Of a DNA stretch of 42,769 bases, positions 33,439-40,858 are shown piece by piece. Below the pieces are notes generated by a model. That model was not told the DNA's origin, ran no database searches, and was given only the letters and a program-made list of their open reading frames with translations. The stretch's first letter is position 1. Each line of letters begins with the position of its first letter. Source of the stretch: Actinomycetes bacterium (GTDB taxonomy: Bacteria > Actinomycetota > Actinomycetes > Mycobacteriales > Mycobacteriaceae); the NCBI GenBank assembly GCA_023460175.1, contig JAEWRC010000068.1, forward strand, positions 1 to 42,769, given 5' to 3'. A program made the position numbers and the translations under genes.

Positions 33439-33918
33439 ATGCCGAAGTATTACAAGGTCAGCGATCCCGGCTTCTTCGACGCCATCACCCCGCCTGAGCT
33501 GAGGTTCGCGGGGGCGGCCACTCGTGAGGTGATGCCCGGGTGGGATCTCGGGGCCATCGTGATGGGGGAGAACGACACTGATCCGGACAACGCGGTCGTA
33601 TCGATGCTGCGCATCGCCCCGGGAGACACGCTTCCGCGTCACGCGCATGATTGCTATCGGGTCGAGGTCGTCGTATCGGGTTCCATCACGCTGCCTGACG
33701 GTGACATTCTGCGGTCCGGGGACATCATGACCTCCGCCCCCCGGGAGTATTACGGTCCGCACGTTGCTGGTGAACAGGGTTGCCTCTCGGTCGAGATCTT
33801 CTCCGCGGCCAAGGGAATGCTGCCCATCGGTGATACCGAGGACGAGGTCGCCGGCGATGTCGCCAGCCGAGTAAACGACGCGCTCTCGCGCCTGCAGGGG
33901 AGCTCGCCAGCAGTGTAA
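33439..33918 (+). CDS. cupin-domain protein, 159 aa
   Basis: A small single-domain cupin. The metal-binding motif is PRHAHDCYRVEVVVSGS (HxH plus Glu), with the second-motif His in YYGPHVAGEQG. Cupins of this size act as isomerases, dioxygenases or sugar- or acid-binding proteins. It lies 108 bases after the alcohol dehydrogenase and has its own upstream region containing ACTAGTTTGACTGGT (33358-33372), so it may have its own promoter. A strong hairpin follows. The function is not known. Confidence 0.85.
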   Translation: MPKYYKVSDPGFFDAITPPELRFAGAATREVMPGWDLGAIVMGENDTDPDNAVVSMLRIAPGDTLPRHAHDCYRVEVVVSGSITLPDGDILRSGDIMTSAPREYYGPHVAGEQGCLSVEIFSAAKGMLPIGDTEDEVAGDVASRVNDALSRLQGSSPAV

Positions 33919-33924
33919 TCGCAT

Positions 33925-33964
33925 ACCAGCGCCGGACGGGAGCATCAGCTCGTCCGGCGCTGGT
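33925..33964. terminator. 14-bp perfect hairpin after the cupin gene
   Basis: Arms 33925-33938 and 33951-33964 pair perfectly around 12 bases and are followed by a T-rich stretch. It begins seven bases after the cupin stop and would separate that gene from the FMN reductase-like gene. Confidence 0.8.
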
Positions 33965-34003
33965 CGCTTGTTCCTTGAACCAGACATAGAAGGCGACGGT
34001 CCC

Positions 34004-34570
34004 GTGCAAACAAAGAAGCCCCTGGTGGTCGGTATCGGTGGCACCTTGCGTGCTGACTCGTCTACCGAACGAGTGTTACGGCACTGTTTGGCTTCCGCCG
34101 AGCGCCTGGGCGCCGAGGCGAAGCTGTTCTGCGGTGATGACTTGGACCTGCCGATGTACAACCCCTACGACACCATGCGGACTGTCAAGGCGACCGCTCT
34201 GGTGGCCGCGTTGCGGGCCGCCGATGCGGTGGTCGTCGCCTCGCCCGGCTACCACGGTGCGGTCTCGGGGCTGGTGAAGAATGCCTTGGACTACGCCGAG
34301 GATCTGCGTACCGGTACACGCACCTACCTGACCGATACTCGATGGGGAGCTATCGCGTGCGCGTACGGCTGGCAGGCCGCGGTCGGCACGCTGGGTCAGC
34401 TGCGCACCATCGGGCACGCGCTCCGCGCCTGGCCGACCCCGTTGGGCGTGGCGGTCAACTCCGCCACGGCCACATGGGGTCCGGATGGATCCATCCAGGA
34501 CGAGTCCGTCATCGGTCAGATCGACTGTCTTGCAAGTCAACTCCTCGACCAATCCGCCGACACCGTGTGA
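34004..34570 (+). CDS. NADPH-dependent FMN reductase-family protein
   Basis: A 188-aa flavodoxin-fold FMN reductase. The flavin phosphate loop is in GGTLRADSSTERVL and the conserved SPGYHGAVSGLVKNALDYAEDL segment is complete. It could supply reduced flavin or act as a quinone or azo reductase. The GTG at 34004 (AGAAGG upstream) gives the normal family start; a TTG at 33968 would add 12 residues reaching into the terminator. It is convergent with gnd. Confidence 0.9.
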   Translation: MQTKKPLVVGIGGTLRADSSTERVLRHCLASAERLGAEAKLFCGDDLDLPMYNPYDTMRTVKATALVAALRAADAVVVASPGYHGAVSGLVKNALDYAEDLRTGTRTYLTDTRWGAIACAYGWQAAVGTLGQLRTIGHALRAWPTPLGVAVNSATATWGPDGSIQDESVIGQIDCLASQLLDQSADTV

Positions 34571-34594
34571 TACACCGGAGTATGCACGATAGGA

Positions 34595-34618
34595 GGCGGG
34601 TAGCCGAAGCTACCCGCC
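34595..34618. terminator. 10-bp perfect hairpin overlapping the gnd stop codon
   Basis: Arms 34595-34604 and 34609-34618 pair perfectly around CGAA. The right arm contains the TAG stop of gnd (minus strand). It can end transcripts of both gnd and the FMN reductase gene. Confidence 0.75.
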
Positions 34619-35536
34619 CCCCACCATGTTGTCCGGCATCGAGGTGTGCGACAGGCCGATCCGTTTGACGGCATGGCCGCCGAATTGATTCCGCAGCGCG
34701 GCGACGGCCTTCATGGTGGGCGACTCTTCCTGACGCGACCCGAACCTGGCGAACAGCGAGGCGGCGATCACCGGGACCGGGACCCGATGGTTGATGGCTT
34801 CCTCCACCGTCCAGCGGCCCTCACCGGAATCCTCGGTGTAGCCGGAGATTCCGGCCAAACCGGGATCCTCGGCCAGGGCCTTCGCCAGCAGTTGTTGCAG
34901 CCACGACCGCACCACGGTGCCGTTGGTCCAGGCCTGGATCACCGCCTGCGGATCCTGGATGAGGTCCTCCGCGGCGAGCAGTTCGTACCCCTCGGCGTAG
35001 GCCGTCATCAGGCCGTACTCGATGCCGTTGTGCACCATTTTCGCGTAATGACCGGCGCCGATGGGCCCGGCGTGGACGAATCCGTCCTCACGTGGACCGT
35101 CCGGCCGCAGTGTGTCGAAGATCGGCATGAGGCGTTGCACATCCGCGTCGGTGCCGCCGACCATGAGCCCGTAGCCCTCGTCGAGGCCCCAGACGCCACC
35201 GGAAACGCCGGCGTCGATGAAGCCGATTTCCTTCTCCGCCAACAATTTCGCGTGTTTTCCGTCCTCGGTGTAGCGGGAGTTGCCACCGTCGACCACCAGG
35301 TCGCCGGCGCTCAGCACCTCGGCGAGTTCGGCGATGGTCTCGGTGGTGATCGGTCCCGAGGGCACCATCACCCACACCACGCGGGGCGCGGCGAGGGCCT
35401 CGGCCAACGCGGGCAGCGTCGGGACGTCGGTGACCTCGGGCCGAGGGTCGTAGCCGATCACGTCGTGACCGCCGCCACGCAACCGCGCGCGCATGTTGAA
35501 CCCCATCTTCCCGAGTCCAACCAACCCCAGCTGCAT
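34610..35536 (-). CDS. gnd: 6-phosphogluconate dehydrogenase, decarboxylating, short form
   Basis: A 308-aa 6-phosphogluconate dehydrogenase of the short NAD-type (about 300 aa against 470 for the long form). It has the N-terminal Rossmann motif GLVGLGKMGFNM, VVDGGNSRY, SGGVWGLDEGYGLMVGG and the catalytic Lys region GHYAKMVHNGIEYGLM. It makes ribulose-5-phosphate and has no evident link to the catabolic genes. It lies 31 bases downstream of a dnaN remnant on the same strand. In rapidly growing mycobacteria gnd follows dnaN beside oriC, so this gene probably came with that segment. It looks intact. Confidence 0.95.
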   Translation of the reverse strand: MQLGLVGLGKMGFNMRARLRGGGHDVIGYDPRPEVTDVPTLPALAEALAAPRVVWVMVPSGPITTETIAELAEVLSAGDLVVDGGNSRYTEDGKHAKLLAEKEIGFIDAGVSGGVWGLDEGYGLMVGGTDADVQRLMPIFDTLRPDGPREDGFVHAGPIGAGHYAKMVHNGIEYGLMTAYAEGYELLAAEDLIQDPQAVIQAWTNGTVVRSWLQQLLAKALAEDPGLAGISGYTEDSGEGRWTVEEAINHRVPVPVIAASLFARFGSRQEESPTMKAVAALRNQFGGHAVKRIGLSHTSMPDNMVGGG

Positions 35537-35567
35537 CGAAAACCCTTTCCAGCCGGTCCGACCCGGA

Positions 35568-36120
35568 CTAACCGGGGAGTCGCACCGGCATCAGCAGATA
35601 CACGTAATCGGTCTCGGCGGCGGGGAACGGCCCGGCACCCTCGGGCAGCGAGCCTTCCTCGCCACCCGGCCCGCAGCACCGCCGGCTTGCTCGGCGTGGT
35701 GAAGCCGAACGCCACCCGATCCGAATGCAACGATCCCAACCCGTCGGTCAGGTACGTCGGGTTGAAAGCAATGGTCAGGGGCTCGCCGGCGAATTCGACC
35801 GGCAGGTCCTCCTCCGCGCGGCCGACATCGTCGGCGCCCGCCGACAGCCGGACCGAACCGTCGCTGAATTCCATCCGGACCTGCGCGCCGCGGTCGGCGA
35901 CCAGCGCCACACGCTTGATGGCCTCGGTCAATTCGGCGACCCCCATGGAGGCCACGGCGGTGTGCTCGGCCGGGAGCAGCTGGCGGAACTTCGGGAACTC
36001 GGCGTCCAGCAACCGGGTGGTGCTGCGCTTGCCGCCGCTGCGGATGCCGAGCAGCCCCTCCTTGCCGACATTCGGGCCGGCGCCCAGCGACAGATGCACT
36101 TCGGTGGGCGCGCTCTTGCG
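35568..36120 (-). pseudogene. dnaN: dnaN (DNA polymerase III beta clamp), 5'-truncated and frameshifted
   Basis: This encodes about 180 residues matching the C-terminal 45% of the mycobacterial sliding clamp (about 400 aa). Clear segments are KRSTTRLLDAEFPKFRQLLP, ALVADRGAQVRMEFSDGSV, AGEPLTIAFNPTYLTDGL and the terminal ETDYVYLLMPVRLPG. The last part is in a different frame: after KPAVLR (about 35675) the frame shifts, and the true C-terminus and TAG stop (35568-35570) are read in another phase. The whole N-terminal half is missing; similarity begins at 36120, directly against the stop codon of the amidohydrolase gene. It cannot make a clamp. The essential dnaN must lie elsewhere. Confidence 0.92.
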
Positions 36121-37386
36121 CTAACTCGGTGCGAGCAGTACAGATTCGTCGAGCATGGACTGTGGTGGCTCCGGGTGGTGATAAAGGGCCGCGGCATTGC
36201 CGTAACAGATCTTCTTGATGGTCTCGGTCGGCAGGGTTTCCAACTCGGCGCGGAAAAGTTCTTGGCTGTCAGGCCAGGAGCTGTCGGTGTGCGGAAAGTC
36301 CACTTCAAGCATCATCCGGTCTTCGCTGATCACATCGAGGCGCTGGAAGGCGGACGGATCTTCGATGGAAGTGAACCAGAAGTTGCGGTGCAGGACATCG
36401 ACAGGGTGCATCGTCGATCCCGCCCAGACCTCGGGTTCGGCTTCCCGCTGGCGGTAGGCGCGGTGCAGGCGCTCCACGACCATCGGCACCCAGGAGATAC
36501 CGGCCTCCGACAATACGATATGAATATCGCTGTAACGTTGTGCAACTCCGGAAAAGATCCAGTCGACAACGGTCTCAATCCCGTTAAGCGGAAACAATGC
36601 CACCTGTGCCGGCACCGGTGTGTCGGGTGAGGGGCAGCTGATCCGCCCGGACGACCCGATGTGCAGATTGATCGCGGTGTCGGTTTCGGCGCAGGCCCGC
36701 CAGAACGGCTCCCAGTGATCGGAATGCACGCTGGGGAATCCGAGCTGGGCCGGGTTCTCGGTGAAGCTGACCGCGTGTACACCCCGTTCCGCGTTGCGGT
36801 AGATCTCCTTGGCAGCCAGCTCGGCGTCGGCAAGGTAGCTCAGTGCGCACGGGATGAAACGATCGGGATGCGAACCCGCCCACTGTTCGACCGCCCAGTC
36901 GTTGTAGGCCTGTACACACGCGAAACCTAACTCCTTGTCCGGCATCCGCGACAGCGTGGTACCGGCAAACCCCCACGTGATGGAGGGGAAGCACAGGGAA
37001 CCCCAGACACCTGCGATATCCATGTCGCGGACCCGCGCATCGGTGTCGTACACCGACGCGCGATAGTCCTCAAGTCGCATCTGCATGGACCGCCACTCGG
37101 TGATGGGCCGTCCGGCCGCGCCGTCCATCCCACTGAAGAAGAACTTCTTATCGGCGATTTGCCACGCCGGACGGCCGTCGACATCGACCAGCCGCGGAAC
37201 GTCATCGCGAAACCTGGCCGGCACGGTGTCGAACAGCGTCGATGGCTCGAAGGAGTGATCATCGACCGAGATGACTGGACACCAAACTGGTTTGGGCTCA
37301 GGCTCGGGTAGGAACGACAACTCGCGGTCGGGGCCGACCGTGAAGATGCTGGAATCCGAAAGCGAATCCTCGAGATCACTGGGCAT
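36121..37386 (-). CDS. amidohydrolase family 2 protein (PF04909)
   Basis: A 421-aa amidohydrolase-2 protein with ISVDDHSFEPS (N-terminal metal strand), INLHIGSSG, VLSEAGISWVPMVVERL and LEVDFPHTDSSWPDS. Motif order and many residues match the gene at 22275-23501, so the two are paralogues. It has a 35-residue acidic N-terminal extension. It is downstream of the aldehyde dehydrogenase (51-base gap) and probably co-transcribed with it. Its stop codon marks the junction with the dnaN fragment, so the last residues might have been altered by the rearrangement, although the length is normal. Confidence 0.92.
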   Translation of the reverse strand: MPSDLEDSLSDSSIFTVGPDRELSFLPEPEPKPVWCPVISVDDHSFEPSTLFDTVPARFRDDVPRLVDVDGRPAWQIADKKFFFSGMDGAAGRPITEWRSMQMRLEDYRASVYDTDARVRDMDIAGVWGSLCFPSITWGFAGTTLSRMPDKELGFACVQAYNDWAVEQWAGSHPDRFIPCALSYLADAELAAKEIYRNAERGVHAVSFTENPAQLGFPSVHSDHWEPFWRACAETDTAINLHIGSSGRISCPSPDTPVPAQVALFPLNGIETVVDWIFSGVAQRYSDIHIVLSEAGISWVPMVVERLHRAYRQREAEPEVWAGSTMHPVDVLHRNFWFTSIEDPSAFQRLDVISEDRMMLEVDFPHTDSSWPDSQELFRAELETLPTETIKKICYGNAAALYHHPEPPQSMLDESVLLAPS

Positions 37387-37437
37387 GAAATCCGTACCTC
37401 TCCGCCGCCGGAGCGGCCATTACCAAATTAGAAGGGA

Positions 37438-38895
37438 CTAGAACAGGGGAACTTGCTTGGGTTCGGTGTAGGCCAACAGGCCTTCGATACCGCACTCGCG
37501 GCCGATACCGCTCTGACCGAAGCCGCCGAACGGCCCGTCGAAGCTGGCACCGGCCCCGTTGACGAGAATCATTCCGGCCCGCACCCGCTTGGCCAGCGCC
37601 GTCGCACGGTCGACGTCGGTACCCCAGACGCTGCCGGCCAGTCCGTACTCGGAATCATTGGCGATGGCCAGCCCCTCCTCGTCATCGGTGTAGGGGATGA
37701 GGCAGACCACGGGACCGAAGATCTCCTCACGGGCGATGCGCATACCGTTATCGGCCTCGGTGAACACGGCCGGCTCCACATACCAACCGGTGTCGAGACC
37801 GGCCGGTCGGCCACCCCCCAGAACCAGCTTGGCGCCCTCGGCCTGCCCGATGGCGACATAACCCTCGACGCGTTCGCGCTGACGCTGCGACACGAGCGGG
37901 CCGATCTCGGTGGTCGGGTCGGTCGGGTCGCCGACCACCATCGACGACACCATGTCGCAGAAGGCGTCGGTGAATTCGTCGATTCGGCTGTGCGGAACCA
38001 GGATTCGGGTCTGATTTGTGCAGGTCTGGCCACTGTTGCGGAAGGCGACATCGCGCAGACCCGCGACGGTGAGGTCGATATCGGCGTCGTCGAGAATCAG
38101 CGCGGCGGACTTACCGCCGAGTTCGAGCGTGCAACGGCGCAGGTCGCGACCGCAGATCTCGGCGACGCGCCGGCCCGCCTCGGTGGAGCCGGTGAAGGCC
38201 ACCCGGTCGACATCGGGATGGCTGATCAGGTGTTCGCCGGCAGCGCGGTCCGCGGGCACAACGTTGAGCACACCCGGCGGAAGCCCGGCCTCGTCGAAGA
38301 TCTGGGCCAGCAACAGCCCGTCGAGGGCGGTCTCGGGAGACGGCTTGGCCACCACCGTGCATCCGGCTACGAGGGCGGGCGCGATTTTCATGAGCAGCAA
38401 GGCCTGCGGATAATTCCAGGGCGCGATGGCGGCCACCACACCGGCTGGGTCGTGGATCACCGTCGTGGGGGTGCTGAGCGCGGTGCGTTGCTGTTCGACC
38501 TCGAATCGGTCACCCAGTGCTGTGAAGTACGCCAGAACATGCTGTGCGATGGGGCCTTGAGCATTGCGAGAGAAGGTGATCGGGCTGCCCATCTCGGCCG
38601 TGATCAGCTCGGCGATCTCGTTGGAATGCTCAGCGTAGATCTCCCCGGCACGGTGCAGGTAGCGTGTGCGCTCGGTGATCGGCAGGCTCGACCAGCCACC
38701 GTCGTCAAAGGTCTTCCGGGCGGCGGCGACTGCGCGATCCATATCGGCAGGCGTGCCGTCCGGCGCGTGCCCGACGACTTCGAGGGTGGCCGGTGAGATG
38801 ATGTCCCGGCGCGGCCCGGTCGAGGCGACCCACTGGCCGCCGATGTAGATCGTGTCCCGCTCACGGGAATCAATTGCGTGACCACGAGCTGACAT
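37438..38895 (-). CDS. aldehyde dehydrogenase (NAD(P)+)
   Basis: A 485-aa aldehyde dehydrogenase with a complete active site: oxyanion Asn161 (PWNYP), general base Glu258 (LELGGKSA) and nucleophile Cys292 (GQTCTN). EEIFGPV and GPFGGFGQSGIGRE support the assignment. It oxidises an aldehyde to the acid. With the P450 and alcohol dehydrogenase at 31016-33330 it would complete alcohol-to-acid oxidation. The ATG at 38895 has AAGGCGG upstream, better than an in-frame start at 38970. It is divergent from the enolase-superfamily gene. Confidence 0.96.
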   Translation of the reverse strand: MSARGHAIDSRERDTIYIGGQWVASTGPRRDIISPATLEVVGHAPDGTPADMDRAVAAARKTFDDGGWSSLPITERTRYLHRAGEIYAEHSNEIAELITAEMGSPITFSRNAQGPIAQHVLAYFTALGDRFEVEQQRTALSTPTTVIHDPAGVVAAIAPWNYPQALLLMKIAPALVAGCTVVAKPSPETALDGLLLAQIFDEAGLPPGVLNVVPADRAAGEHLISHPDVDRVAFTGSTEAGRRVAEICGRDLRRCTLELGGKSAALILDDADIDLTVAGLRDVAFRNSGQTCTNQTRILVPHSRIDEFTDAFCDMVSSMVVGDPTDPTTEIGPLVSQRQRERVEGYVAIGQAEGAKLVLGGGRPAGLDTGWYVEPAVFTEADNGMRIAREEIFGPVVCLIPYTDDEEGLAIANDSEYGLAGSVWGTDVDRATALAKRVRAGMILVNGAGASFDGPFGGFGQSGIGRECGIEGLLAYTEPKQVPLF

Positions 38896-39185
38896 TGCTG
38901 ACCGCCTTGCAAATCGACATTGTGACGTGAGCACCACATGCCAACGGCTCGCCGAAATGATTGGGGGCAATCGCTCCCCGGACTCGATTCGGGTGATCCA
39001 CGGTCACTGCGGTGTGTAGTCCAAGCTTCACCGGGGCCGCCGAGAGGGTCAAGGAGGCTGTGTGGTGTTGATGGTGCCCCGCTCTGCGTTCGGGGTGGGA
39101 ACACAACCACCCTTCGTGCCTGCGGTGGAACTAGCGTCTGCGGTAACTGAAGTTCGTGGCACAGAAACGGAGGCACTGCGCAAAG

Positions 39186-40340
39186 ATGGTCGACCGATGG
39201 GAGAGGTCTGAGGTAGACGTGACGGACATCGGCCCCGATACCGTCGAGGTGCGATATCTCAGTATTCCGACCGGTATTCGTCCTTTTCGACTGCCAAATG
39301 GACGTTTGACACCGACAGATATCCCGGCGATCGTGCTGCGGTTGACCGATGGCGAAGGAGTGCAGGGATTCTCGCTGCTGTGGTTTCAGCAACCGGAACA
39401 GGCCGCCCTGGTCGGGGCGGGCCTGCGGTACCTGTGCGGCGAGGTGGGACCGGTGGCCGATCTGGCCGAACTGGACGCCGGGATTCTGGCCGCGACAAGG
39501 TTTGTCGGTGACCACGGTGTCATGGCCTTCGCGTCGTCCGGGCTTCGGATGGCAGCCGAAGACCTGGTCTGCAGGCGTCGTGGAATCGGACTCGCCGACC
39601 TGGTCGGGCGACGACGTGACCGGGTCCGGTGCTATCAGACAGGCCTGATGTTGCAGTCGAATACCGATGAGCTCGTCGCGGAGGCGGCGGCCATCTACGC
39701 GAGCGGTGTGCGCGCGGTCAAGATGCTGGTCGGCAAGCCGGACCTCGACGAGGATGTGGACAGGATCCACGCGGTCAGAGACTGTTTGCCGACCGATGCG
39801 GTGGTGATGGTTGACGCGCTGCAACGCTGGGACAGCGCTGCCACCGCACTGCGTGCAGCCCAACGATTCGAGCCCTTCGGAATCAACTGGATCGAAGATC
39901 CGATACCGCATGGCGATATTGCCGGCTACCGCGACCTCGCGCAGCGGTCCCCGGTCCCCATCGCCAGCGGCGAGACATTGTTCTCCTCAGCAGATGTCGA
40001 CGAACTCGTCGGTGCCGGCGTGCCCTATATCGTTGGAGAGCCCGAACGTGTCGGGGGACTGCGGGCATGGCTGGGCGTTGCCGACCGCGTGCGCGAGTCC
40101 GGCGCAACGATGCTGCCGCATCTGTATCCGCACGTGTCGGCGCAACTGCTGGCCACCCTGCGTCAGGACGAGGTGTGGCTGGAATACGTCCCATGGTTCG
40201 ATCAGCTGGTAGCCCAGCAGTTGTCCTTCGCCGCCGACGGGACAGTCCATGTGGGTTCCGGGCCCGGATCGGGTTTCACACCATGTCCCGACGCGCTGGA
40301 CCGCCTGGCCTGGGGCCCCTGGCACCGAATCGATCGGTGA
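39186..40340 (+). CDS. enolase-superfamily protein (mandelate racemase/muconate lactonizing type)
   Basis: A 384-aa protein with the capping domain and barrel of this superfamily. Metal ligands are visible as Asp210 (VMVDAL), Glu237 (WIEDPI) and Glu263 (SGETLF), with a possible base His at 312 or 316 (PHLYPH). The second-strand KxK motif reads KML (Lys179, Leu181), so one usual catalytic lysine is missing. It abstracts an alpha proton from a carboxylate; the outcome (racemisation, dehydration or cycloisomerisation) is unknown. Starts at ATG 39186 (GGAGG 12 bases upstream) or GTG 39219 (GAGG five bases upstream) are both possible. The 38896-39185 region holds the divergent promoters and no gene. 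Confidence 0.88.
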   Translation: MVDRWERSEVDVTDIGPDTVEVRYLSIPTGIRPFRLPNGRLTPTDIPAIVLRLTDGEGVQGFSLLWFQQPEQAALVGAGLRYLCGEVGPVADLAELDAGILAATRFVGDHGVMAFASSGLRMAAEDLVCRRRGIGLADLVGRRRDRVRCYQTGLMLQSNTDELVAEAAAIYASGVRAVKMLVGKPDLDEDVDRIHAVRDCLPTDAVVMVDALQRWDSAATALRAAQRFEPFGINWIEDPIPHGDIAGYRDLAQRSPVPIASGETLFSSADVDELVGAGVPYIVGEPERVGGLRAWLGVADRVRESGATMLPHLYPHVSAQLLATLRQDEVWLEYVPWFDQLVAQQLSFAADGTVHVGSGPGSGFTPCPDALDRLAWGPWHRIDR

Positions 40341-40498
40341 GCGTCCCGAGGCCGGTGAGCTGGTCAGCCGAGTGATGGTGTCAGACCTACCCGCCCAGTC
40401 TGTTGACTTGGTGTCCCAGCGGCCGTGAAATCAATGATGCCAACACCTTTAGAACGTCTGGCCTGTCCGGCGTCGATATCGAGCAGCGGAGGGAATGA

Positions 40499-40774
40499 GT
40501 GACCATGGACTGGTTCGACCGGAGAATCGTTCAGTATATGCTGCGCTGGCACCCATTCGGCGGGCCGCCCGAGGATGAGGTCCTGCCGCGCTTCGGAATG
40601 AGCTTGCCCCAATTGCGCCGTCGATTCAACAGAATCGTCAGAAGGATGGAGATTCAACAGGAATCTCTGCGATCCGAGGATGTGGCGCTGCTTTCTGCCG
40701 TCAATCGGGCCAGGGTCGAGGCTGCAGTCAAACGCGAGTTGCAGTCGGTGCCATCGCCCGGAAGCTACACCTGA
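40499..40774 (+). CDS. small DUF3263-like helix-turn-helix protein, 91 aa
   Basis: A short basic protein with the pattern of mycobacterial DUF3263 proteins: an aromatic-rich first helix (MDWFDRRIVQYMLRWHP), then EDEVLPRFGMSLPQLRRRFNRIV resembling a helix-turn-helix, and a helical Arg/Glu-rich end. The GTG at 40499 follows GGAGGG by six bases; an ATG at 40505 is an alternative. It lies 158 bases after the enolase-superfamily gene; that gap holds no gene I can support. Its role is unknown; DNA binding is a guess from the pattern. Confidence 0.75.
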   Translation: MTMDWFDRRIVQYMLRWHPFGGPPEDEVLPRFGMSLPQLRRRFNRIVRRMEIQQESLRSEDVALLSAVNRARVEAAVKRELQSVPSPGSYT

Positions 40775-40807
40775 CCGCCGCGACTGTCCTGCTGAGGCAG
40801 AAACAGA

Positions 40808-40845
40808 AGGCGCCCCGCTCCTTCGCGCTGAAGGGGGGGGCGCCT
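40808..40845. terminator. GC-rich hairpin between convergent genes
   Basis: AGGCGCCCC (40808-40816) pairs with GGGGCGCCT (40837-40845), and the inner CCTTC/GAAGG extends the stem with small bulges. A T-rich stretch follows on the plus strand. It separates the DUF3263-like gene from the convergent PGRS gene. Confidence 0.8.
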
Positions 40846-40858
40846 CTTGTCCTTTCGA

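Noticed and set aside
35568..36120. dnaN sequence as a sign of a nearby replication origin
   Set aside because: Only a frameshifted 3' part is present; dnaA and recF are absent and I saw no cluster of DnaA boxes.
34646..36124. 492-codon open frame on the plus strand over gnd and dnaN
   Set aside because: It lies antisense to well-recognised genes; the product has no family features and its length comes from high GC at third positions.
37453..38796. 447-codon open frame on the plus strand
   Set aside because: Antisense to the aldehyde dehydrogenase with complete active site; no recognisable domain.
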